Shown piece by piece: positions 22,573-28,357 of a stretch of 28,357 nt of DNA; the stretch's first letter is position 1; every line of letters starts with the position of its first letter. The notes under the pieces are model-generated. The model was not told the origin of the DNA, made no database searches, and worked only from the letters and a program-made list of their open reading frames with translations. This DNA comes from MGBC113645 sp036308445 (GTDB lineage Bacteria; Bacillota_I; Bacilli_A; Erysipelotrichales; Coprobacillaceae), in the NCBI GenBank assembly GCA_036308445.1, contig JAXJVS010000145.1, forward strand, positions 1-28,357, written 5' to 3'. A program made the position numbers and the translations under genes.

Positions 22573-23004
22573 ATGTTTTTTAGTGAATATAGACACAATA
22601 TAGACGCTAAAGGACGTTTAAGTATTCCTGCTAAAATGAGAAATCAATGCGGTGACACTGTATTTGTGACTAAAGGTAATGATGGTTGTTTAGCTCTTTA
22701 TACAAAAGAAGGTTGGGAAAAATATTATCAGCAGCTATTAGCTTTACCACAAAAGAAAAAGAAAACAAGAACATTTATTAGATTAGTAACATCTCGTGTA
22801 AGTGAGTGTGAATTTGATAAATTAGGACGTATTAACATTCCTCCAGTATTAAGGGCAGAAGGTAATCTTGAAAAGGAATGTGTGATTGTAGGAGTTGGAG
22901 ATCATGTGGAAATATGGAATAGTGGAGCATGGGATAGCTTCTATGATGAAAATATTGATAGTTTTGATGAGATTTCAGAAGAATTAGATGATTATGAAGT
23001 TTAA
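22573..23004 (+). CDS. mraZ: Transcriptional regulator MraZ
   Basis: A 143-residue DNA-binding regulator of the division and cell-wall cluster, forming a ring of SpoVT/AbrB folds. The two AbrB-like repeats are seen as YRHNIDAKGRLSIPAKMR (6-23) and CEFDKLGRINIPPVLR (79-94). The open frame extends 39 codons upstream to 22456, but that part overlaps the promoter and repeat array; GGGAGG (22559-22564) sets the ATG at 22573, which also gives the normal MFFSEYRH start. The acidic tail after residue 125 is common in the family. It is first in mraZ-rsmH-ftsL-PBP and probably represses its own operon. Confidence 0.96.
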   Translation: MFFSEYRHNIDAKGRLSIPAKMRNQCGDTVFVTKGNDGCLALYTKEGWEKYYQQLLALPQKKKKTRTFIRLVTSRVSECEFDKLGRINIPPVLRAEGNLEKECVIVGVGDHVEIWNSGAWDSFYDENIDSFDEISEELDDYEV

Positions 23005-23015
23005 AGGAGAGAGTT

Positions 23016-23963
23016 ATGTTTCATCATGTTAGTGTTTTGTTAAATGAAACCATTGAAGGATTAAATATCAAAGAAGATGGAATTTATGTTGATTGCACTT
23101 TAGGCGGTGGTGGACATAGTTCTGAAATATTAAAAAGATTAACAACCGGGCATCTTTATTGTTTTGATCAGGATACTCATGCGATAGAAGCTGCGAGAGA
23201 GCGTTTATCAGCTATTTCTGATCGTTTTACAATTATTTATTCTAATTTTAAGAACATAAAAAGAGAATTAAATGAACGAGGTGTTTATAAGGTTGATGGT
23301 ATTATATTTGATTTAGGTGTATCTTCACCGCAATTTGATGATGGTGAAAGAGGTTTTAGCTACAATTATGATGCTAAATTGGATATGCGTATGGATCAAA
23401 GTCAGCCATTAAGCGCTTATGAGATTGTCAATACATATAGTTTTAATCAGCTTGTAGAGATATTTTATAAATATAGTGAAGAAAAATTTTCTAAGCAGAT
23501 TGCTAGAATGATAGAAAGAAAAAGAGAAGAAAAATCTATTGAAACAACATTTGAATTAGTAGAAATTATTAAAGCAGCTATTCCAGCTAGTGCAAGAAGA
23601 AAAGGTGGACATCCAGCTAAAAGATGTTTTCAGGCTTTGAGAATTGCGGTTAATGATGAATTGAATGTTTTTGATAGTGCTTTATTGGATTCTTTAGGTT
23701 TATTAAATGAGAAAGGTAGAATTGCGGTTATTACTTTCCATTCATTAGAAGATAAGATATGTAAATATACTTTTAATAAGGTTTCTAAGATTCCTGATTT
23801 ACCTCAAGGAATGCCTGTTATTCCTGAGTATTTAAAACCTAAGTTTAAATTAATAACAAGAAAACCGATTATTGCAGGGGAAGAAGAACTTAATGAAAAT
23901 CATCGTTCTCATTCTGCAAAATTGAGAATTATAGAAAGGATTTGTAGTGATGAAGAAGAATAG
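23016..23963 (+). CDS. rsmH: 16S rRNA (cytosine(1402)-N(4))-methyltransferase RsmH
   Basis: Methylates N4 of C1402 in 16S rRNA using S-adenosylmethionine; also called MraW. The 315-residue protein shows the family start MFHHVSVLLNETIEGL, SAM-binding DCTLGGGGHS (26-35), FDQD (50-53), IIFDLGVSSPQFDDGERGFSY with the DLGxSS signature, LDMRMD, and the late ITFHSLEDKICK. Ribosome site AAAGGAGAG. It overlaps ftsL by 14 bp. Confidence 0.97.
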   Translation: MFHHVSVLLNETIEGLNIKEDGIYVDCTLGGGGHSSEILKRLTTGHLYCFDQDTHAIEAARERLSAISDRFTIIYSNFKNIKRELNERGVYKVDGIIFDLGVSSPQFDDGERGFSYNYDAKLDMRMDQSQPLSAYEIVNTYSFNQLVEIFYKYSEEKFSKQIARMIERKREEKSIETTFELVEIIKAAIPASARRKGGHPAKRCFQALRIAVNDELNVFDSALLDSLGLLNEKGRIAVITFHSLEDKICKYTFNKVSKIPDLPQGMPVIPEYLKPKFKLITRKPIIAGEEELNENHRSHSAKLRIIERICSDEEE

Positions 23964-24252
23964 AAAAGGAAGCAGATTCGAAAGATTTGCGAAAAAGTTT
24001 TTAATAGTTAGTTTTGTGTTGTTTGCTGTAGGTGTTGTTGCTTTGAATTCCTATGAATCAACTCTTAATGTTAATTGTTTAAAAGTCGAAAAAGAAATTA
24101 GTGCTATTCAGTCAGAAATAGATAGTTTAGATATGAAAAAACAGGAATTAGTGTCATTTTCACGTATTTCCTCAATTGCAACATCAAAAGGATATAATTA
24201 TAGACAAAGTTCTGTCGCTGCTAATATTGTTGGAGTTAATGTGAACGAATGA
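23950..24252 (+). CDS. ftsL: Cell division protein FtsL
   Basis: A 100-residue bitopic divisome protein. A basic N-terminus (KKNRKGSRFERFAKKF) precedes one membrane helix (about 18-35) and an extracytoplasmic coiled coil with leucine/isoleucine heptads (about 42-70), the usual FtsL plan; sequence identity is low in this family, so the call rests on topology and gene order. ATG 23950 has AAAGGA about 9 nt upstream; the adjacent GTG 23947 is an alternative start. It overlaps rsmH at its start and the PBP gene by ATGA at its end, indicating coupling. Confidence 0.85.
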   Translation: MKKNRKGSRFERFAKKFLIVSFVLFAVGVVALNSYESTLNVNCLKVEKEISAIQSEIDSLDMKKQELVSFSRISSIATSKGYNYRQSSVAANIVGVNVNE

Positions 24253-26375
24253 GAAAAAGTAATAAAAGTGCAAAGATAGTAGAAATTGTCTTTGCACTCG
24301 TTATTTTATCGTTAGTTATTAATGTTGCATATTTAGGAGTAACAGGAGTTCATCTTGTTAATGGTGAAGATTTTAGAGATTTTGCTAATCGTTTGGGAAA
24401 TGTTCAACAGGAAGATGTGTTATATGCAAAAAGAGGAACAATTTATTCTGGTGATAATCAGGTAATTGCGACTGATGTGACTAAATATAAGTTAATTGCA
24501 ATTATTAGTGAAACACGTACTGGTATTGGTGGAGAACCAGCTTATGTTGTTGATAAGGAAGATTGTGCTGAGAAGTTATCTAAGATTATTGGATTGGATG
24601 AAAGCAAAATTTTAAAGAAGTTAAATAGTACTGCTTATCAGGTAGAGTTTGGTAGTTATGGTAATAATCTTTCTTCTTTAGTTAAAGACCAGATAGAAGC
24701 TTTAGAAATACCAGGACTTGAATTTGAAGAAGTTATTACAAGAAACTATCGTTTTGGTGATTTTGCTTCTTATCAGATTGGTTATGCTAAAGTTGATTTA
24801 GATAATGATGTAAATACTATCATAGGTCAAATGGGGATTGAAAAAGTATACAATGATGAATTAACTGGAACGAATGGTAATAAAGTTTATCTAGCTGATA
24901 ATAATGGGAATACTATTCCCAATGGTGTTATTAGTGAAGAACAGCCAGTTGCAGGTAATGATATATACTTAACAATTAATAGTGAATTACAAACAGAATT
25001 AGATGTTCAATTATCTTCTTTAGGTGATGAACTTGAAGTCAGTAAAGCGACTTGTGCAATCATGGAAGCAAAAACTGGTAAAATTTTAGCAATTAGTAAT
25101 TATCCATCTTTTAATCCTAATAAAAGAGATTTTGAGAATTATACAGATATTTTCTTTAATGATGCTATTGAACCTGGTTCAGTATTTAAACCATTTGTAT
25201 ATGCAAATGCAATTAATGATGGAGTATTGAATTTAAATTCCACTTACTCATCAGGTAAGTTTAAATATAATTCAAAAGTTACAATTAATGATCATAATAA
25301 TGGCCAAGGTTGGGGAACAATCTCTTTTACAGAAGGTTTCTATCACTCAAGTAATACAGCTATCTGTCAGATTCTTACAAACTATGCAAATAGAGAATCA
25401 GTAGAACAAGATTATAAAGATTTAGGTTTTTTCCAATCTAGTACAATTGATAGAATGAGTTCTGCATCAGGTATTGGTGGATACTTAAGAGATAGTTCTA
25501 CTCATTTAGAATACTTAACAACAGGATTTGGACAAGGTTCTACTGTTAGTGGAATACAATTATTAAGAGCTTATAGTGCTTTCGCAAATGATGGTAAAAC
25601 TGTTGAACCATATTTAATAGAAAAGATTGTCAATAGTGAAACTAATGAAGTTATCTATCAAGGTGAAAGCAAATATTCTAAAAAGATTTATTCTACTTCT
25701 ACAGTTAGTAAGATGAGAGATTTAATGGATGGTGTTATCAATATCAAAGGAAGTACTGGTTTTATTTATCATATGGATGATTTGCAATTGATTGGTAAGA
25801 CAGGTACTGGTCAGATTGCTGAAAATGGTGCTTATTCTAATAGTAAACATACTCATAGTTTTAGTGGCTTAGCACCATATGATGATCCACAGATTGTTAT
25901 TGTGTTATGGTATCAATGTAGCGATGGTACTGATAATTCTTCTGTAAGAAGTGACTTTGTTAAAACAATGACAAGAGCTGCTATTAGTCAATTAAATAAG
26001 CAACCTGAAAAAGTTGTTGAGACATCTTCATATGTGTTGGATTCATATATAAATCATAGTGTTGATTTTGCATCAGATTTATTAACTTCAAATTCTTTAA
26101 CACCAATTGTAGTAGGTGATGGAGATACTATTATTAATCAGTATCCAAGTGCTAAAACTGAGTTGACTGGTGGTTCTAGAGTTTTCTTACAGACAAATGG
26201 TACAAAGATAACAATGCCTTCTATGACAGGATGGTCAAGAAAAGAAGCAGAGGCTTTTGCTTCTATGGCAAATGTTGAGGTAGAGTTTGAAGGTGTAGGT
26301 ACAATTTATGAGCAAAGTGTTTCCAAAGGGAAAGCTTTAACTTCTAATCAAAAAATAACAGTCAAGGCGAAATAG
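24249..26375 (+). CDS. ftsI: Class B penicillin-binding protein with PASTA region (PBP2x/PbpB/SpoVD type)
   Basis: A 708-residue bitopic peptidoglycan DD-transpeptidase that cross-links septal wall. Order: cytoplasmic KSNKSAK, membrane anchor (about 11-33), pedestal domain with RGTIYSGDN (62-70), transpeptidase domain with SVFK (S311 nucleophile, K314), SSN (S367, N369) and KTG (517-519), then a C-terminal region with two PASTA-like modules (about 612-708), the second being MPSMTGWSRKEAEAF onwards. PASTA modules in dcw-encoded PBPs are known from Firmicutes PBP2x and SpoVD. The start overlaps the ftsL stop (ATGA). A terminator follows directly, so mraY, murD and ftsW are not in this operon. 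Confidence 0.94.
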   Translation: MRKSNKSAKIVEIVFALVILSLVINVAYLGVTGVHLVNGEDFRDFANRLGNVQQEDVLYAKRGTIYSGDNQVIATDVTKYKLIAIISETRTGIGGEPAYVVDKEDCAEKLSKIIGLDESKILKKLNSTAYQVEFGSYGNNLSSLVKDQIEALEIPGLEFEEVITRNYRFGDFASYQIGYAKVDLDNDVNTIIGQMGIEKVYNDELTGTNGNKVYLADNNGNTIPNGVISEEQPVAGNDIYLTINSELQTELDVQLSSLGDELEVSKATCAIMEAKTGKILAISNYPSFNPNKRDFENYTDIFFNDAIEPGSVFKPFVYANAINDGVLNLNSTYSSGKFKYNSKVTINDHNNGQGWGTISFTEGFYHSSNTAICQILTNYANRESVEQDYKDLGFFQSSTIDRMSSASGIGGYLRDSSTHLEYLTTGFGQGSTVSGIQLLRAYSAFANDGKTVEPYLIEKIVNSETNEVIYQGESKYSKKIYSTSTVSKMRDLMDGVINIKGSTGFIYHMDDLQLIGKTGTGQIAENGAYSNSKHTHSFSGLAPYDDPQIVIVLWYQCSDGTDNSSVRSDFVKTMTRAAISQLNKQPEKVVETSSYVLDSYINHSVDFASDLLTSNSLTPIVVGDGDTIINQYPSAKTELTGGSRVFLQTNGTKITMPSMTGWSRKEAEAFASMANVEVEFEGVGTIYEQSVSKGKALTSNQKITVKAK

Positions 26376-26398
26376 AATGGTGTACCATTCTATTTTTT
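26371..26398 (+). terminator. Terminator ending the mraZ-PBP operon
   Basis: AATAGAATGG/CCATTCTATT perfect stem with a TGTA loop followed by a T tract; the PBP stop codon is in the stem. Confidence 0.92.
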
Positions 26399-26403
26399 AT
26401 TTA

Positions 26404-26431
26404 TTGAAAATTTAGAAGATTATGATAAAAT
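26404..26431 (+). promoter_or_regulatory. Promoter of the uORF-GNAT transcript
   Basis: TTGAAA (26404-26409), 16 bp, TAAAAT (26426-26431) with TGA before it, an extended -10. Confidence 0.65.
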
Positions 26432-26451
26432 GTTTTCAAGGGAGATTTTTT

Positions 26452-26484
26452 ATGATTTCCTTTTTTAATGTTAAAGGGAGATAA
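26452..26484 (+). CDS. Possible 10-residue leader peptide upstream of the GNAT gene
   Basis: ATG with AGGGAG at 26439-26444 encodes MISFFNVKGR and stops at TAA 26482-26484, 2 bp before the GNAT ATG. Its codons for KGR include AAAGGGAG, the ribosome site of the GNAT gene. It could be a translational coupling or attenuation peptide, or a chance short frame; the two well-spaced ribosome sites argue for translation. Confidence 0.4.
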   Translation: MISFFNVKGR

Positions 26485-26486
26485 CT

Positions 26487-27026
26487 ATGGAAATCAGGGT
26501 TGTAAAAATAGAAGATGCGAAGGCTATTAGAGATATCTATGCTCCTTATGTATTAAACACAACAATTACTTTTGAATATGAAGTTCCTACAATAGAGGAA
26601 ATGGAAAATCGAATCAAAAAAACATTAGAACATTATCCTTATCTTGTAGCAGTTATTAATGATAAGGTTGTTGGATATGCATATGCTTCTACATTTAAAG
26701 GAAGAAGAGCTTATGATTGGGCTTGTGAGTTATCTATTTATGTTGATATGAATGTAAGAGGTCAAGGGGTAGGTAAGTGTTTATATAATGAATTATTTCA
26801 ATATTTGAAGTTAATGAATATGAAAGGCTTATATGCATGTCTTGGTTATCCTAATGAAGCTAGTGAAAAATTTCATCAGTCTTTTGGTTTTAAAACAATA
26901 GGGCATTTTCAAAAGTGTGGCTATAAGTTTAATCAATGGATTGATATGATATGGATGGAGAAGCATATTGGGGATTTTGATCAAGTAAACGATATAATAC
27001 CATTTTTGAATATTTATAAATCATAA
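26487..27026 (+). CDS. GNAT family N-acetyltransferase (phosphinothricin/methionine-sulfone acetyltransferase-like)
   Basis: A 179-residue cytoplasmic acetyltransferase using acetyl-CoA. The start IRVVKIEDAKAIRDIYAPYV with NTTITFEYEVPT is typical of the Pat/MnaT branch (GNAT enzymes acting on phosphinothricin, methionine sulfone or similar amino acids). The acetyl-CoA loop is VRGQGVGKCL (R91-K97). GHFQKCGYKFNQWIDMIWMEK near the C-terminus is another branch mark. The physiological substrate is unknown. Translation may be coupled to the 10-codon ORF just upstream, and glf follows after 43 bp with a possible own promoter. Confidence 0.9.
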   Translation: MEIRVVKIEDAKAIRDIYAPYVLNTTITFEYEVPTIEEMENRIKKTLEHYPYLVAVINDKVVGYAYASTFKGRRAYDWACELSIYVDMNVRGQGVGKCLYNELFQYLKLMNMKGLYACLGYPNEASEKFHQSFGFKTIGHFQKCGYKFNQWIDMIWMEKHIGDFDQVNDIIPFLNIYKS

Positions 27027-27032
27027 AAGTTA

Positions 27033-27041
27033 TGTTATATT
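27033..27041 (+). promoter_or_regulatory. Possible extended -10 promoter of glf
   Basis: TGTTATATT (TGN plus TATATT) about 29 bp before the glf start; no good -35. Confidence 0.35.
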
Positions 27042-27069
27042 ATATAAGAAAGATGAAAGGAATAAAACT

Positions 27070-28218
27070 ATGGATGCGTTAATAATTGGTTGCGGTTTTG
27101 CAGGAGCTACTGTTGCTAATAAACTTGCAAAACAGAATAAAAAAGTAAAAATAATTGAAAAAAGAAATCATATAGGTGGTAACTGTTATGATTGTGAGGA
27201 TGAATTTGGAATTTTAGTTCATCAGTATGGTCCTCATATTTTTCATACAAATAGTGATGAAGTTTATGACTTTTTATCAGAATATACTGATTGGTATGAT
27301 TATTCTCATGAGGTAGTAGGGAATGTTTATGGTAAGATTATTCCTATTCCTTTTAATTTAAATACTTTAAATATTGTATTTGGTGAAGAAAAAGGAAATG
27401 CTTTAAAGAAAGAGTTAATTGATACTTATGGGATGAACGCAAGAGTACCTATCTTAGAATTACAAAAAAGTGAATCTGAAGGTATTCAAGAAGTAGCTGC
27501 ATATGTTTATGAAAATATTTTCTTGAAATATACAATGAAACAATGGAATCAGAAACCTGAAGAAGTTGATAAGAGTGTTACTGCTAGAGTACCTGTATTA
27601 ATGAGTTATGATAATCGTTATTTTCAGGATAAATACCAAGGAATGCCATTAGATGGTTATACAAAAGTGTTTGAAAGAATGTTAGATCATCCTAATATTG
27701 ATATTGAATTAGATGTAGATGCTAAGGATAGATTAAAATTTGATTTTGAAAATAATAAAATTTATTTTGATAATGAAGAATTTGATGGTCCTATTATCTT
27801 TACAGGAGCTATTGATGAGTTATTTGATTGTAAGTTAGGTAGACTTCCATATCGTTCGTTAGAATTTAAATTTGAGCATTATAATCAAGAATACTTCCAG
27901 CCTAAAGGAGTAGTTAATTATACTGTAAGTGAAGATTATACTCGTATTACAGAGTTTAAATATTTAACAGGACAAGTCTGTGATCATACAACAATTATTA
28001 AAGAATATCCTAAAAAATATGAGGATTCTTCATCACAAGTACCATATTATGCAATATTAAGTGATGAAAATAAAGCCATGCATAATCAATATGTAGAGTT
28101 AGTTAAACCATTTAAAAACTTCCATCTATTAGGAAGATTGGCTCAATATAGATATTATAATATTGATGGTATTGTATTAGAAGCATTATCATTGGTTAAA
28201 CAATTAGGAGGAGAATAA
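27070..28218 (+). CDS. glf: UDP-galactopyranose mutase
   Basis: An FAD enzyme that interconverts UDP-galactopyranose and UDP-galactofuranose, the donor for galactofuranose-containing surface glycans; cytoplasmic. In the 382-residue protein the FAD-binding GxGxxG is IIGCGFAGATVA (G7, G9, G12) with E30 at the end of the second strand, then RNHIGGNCYD, HQYGPHIFHT (51-60), the MKQWNQKPEEVD segment, and the closing GRLAQYRYYNIDG (355-367) of the family. Full length. The stop overlaps the ATG of a glycosyltransferase gene, as expected for a galactofuranose glycan operon. Confidence 0.96.
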   Translation: MDALIIGCGFAGATVANKLAKQNKKVKIIEKRNHIGGNCYDCEDEFGILVHQYGPHIFHTNSDEVYDFLSEYTDWYDYSHEVVGNVYGKIIPIPFNLNTLNIVFGEEKGNALKKELIDTYGMNARVPILELQKSESEGIQEVAAYVYENIFLKYTMKQWNQKPEEVDKSVTARVPVLMSYDNRYFQDKYQGMPLDGYTKVFERMLDHPNIDIELDVDAKDRLKFDFENNKIYFDNEEFDGPIIFTGAIDELFDCKLGRLPYRSLEFKFEHYNQEYFQPKGVVNYTVSEDYTRITEFKYLTGQVCDHTTIIKEYPKKYEDSSSQVPYYAILSDENKAMHNQYVELVKPFKNFHLLGRLAQYRYYNIDGIVLEALSLVKQLGGE

Positions 28219-28357
28219 TGAAATATTTAAGTGTCGCCATTCCATGTTATAATTCAATGGATTATATGGCTAATGCTATTGAATCAGTTTTGATTTGTAA
28301 AGAAGATGTAGAAATTATTATTGTTAATGATGGATCTAAGGATGAAACAGATAGAAT
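28218..28357 (+). CDS. Family 2 glycosyltransferase, N-terminal part (cut by window end)
   Basis: The first 46 codons are in the window; the gene runs off the right edge. LSVAIPCYNSMDYMANAIESVL and IIIVNDGSKDET are the GT-A nucleotide-sugar-binding signatures of family GT2. The ATG overlaps the glf stop (TAATG), and AGGAGGAG inside the end of glf is the ribosome site, so it is coupled to glf. Likely adds a sugar during surface polysaccharide assembly; donor and acceptor unknown. Confidence 0.88.
   Translation, partial: MKYLSVAIPCYNSMDYMANAIESVLICKEDVEIIIVNDGSKDETDR

Noticed and set aside
1..28357. CRISPR array, prophage or rRNA operon
   Set aside because: No regularly spaced long direct repeats, phage genes or rRNA sequence were seen.

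Overview
The window is a low-GC, AT-rich Bacillota chromosome segment. Codon use is strongly A/T-biased, and short terminator hairpins and strong AGGAG-type ribosome sites recur throughout. The gene set (PASTA-bearing class B PBP in an mraZ-rsmH-ftsL operon, tmcAL next to yceD-rpmF, PepV, short CysE) fits Firmicutes, most likely an Erysipelotrichia/Coprobacillaceae-type gut commensal. The family placement is inference; no rRNA is present to fix it.

Layout. (a) 1-440: right end of what looks like an IS200/IS605-type (TnpB-class) element with an omega-RNA-like 3' end, then a short reading frame that may be the 3' remnant of an interrupted gene. (b) 554-4766: MepA-like MATE exporter, serine acetyltransferase CysE, two small unknown proteins, free methionine-R-sulfoxide reductase and, divergent from it, an HD-domain dNTPase. 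(c) 5100-9339: homoserine O-acetyltransferase MetA with a small membrane protein, a GH32 beta-fructosidase and a second MATE transporter. (d) 9345-16676: a small XRE repressor divergent from a 71-residue protein, tRNA-Leu(GAG), an APC amino-acid permease, M18 aminopeptidase, an unknown membrane protein, an EamA transporter, dipeptidase PepV and a Nudix hydrolase. (e) 16739-21223: Tex, an ArsC/Spx-like protein, TmcAL, and the YceD-L32 pair. (f) 21275-26375: a membrane-anchored transglutaminase-like protein and a short dcw cluster (mraZ-rsmH-ftsL-PBP). (g) 26452-28357: a GNAT acetyltransferase preceded by a 10-codon ORF, UDP-galactopyranose mutase, and the start of a family 2 glycosyltransferase, which looks like the beginning of a surface-polysaccharide locus.

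Functional themes are sulfur amino-acid metabolism (cysE, metA, free Met-sulfoxide reductase), peptide and amino-acid use (permease, M18, PepV), translation and RNA (Tex, TmcAL, L32, tRNA-Leu) and cell-wall division. The chromosome is compact. Several convergent gene pairs share a hairpin that contains both stop codons, and several divergent pairs share symmetric control regions.

Most of the window is ordinary core genome. I do not see a clearly new multi-gene system. The most interesting signals are the omega-RNA-like end at the left edge, a five-unit 10-bp-periodic repeat upstream of mraZ, overlapping divergent promoters built on an inverted repeat at the XRE gene, a 26-bp palindrome that ends two convergent genes with the same four residues, and a 10-codon ORF in front of the GNAT gene.
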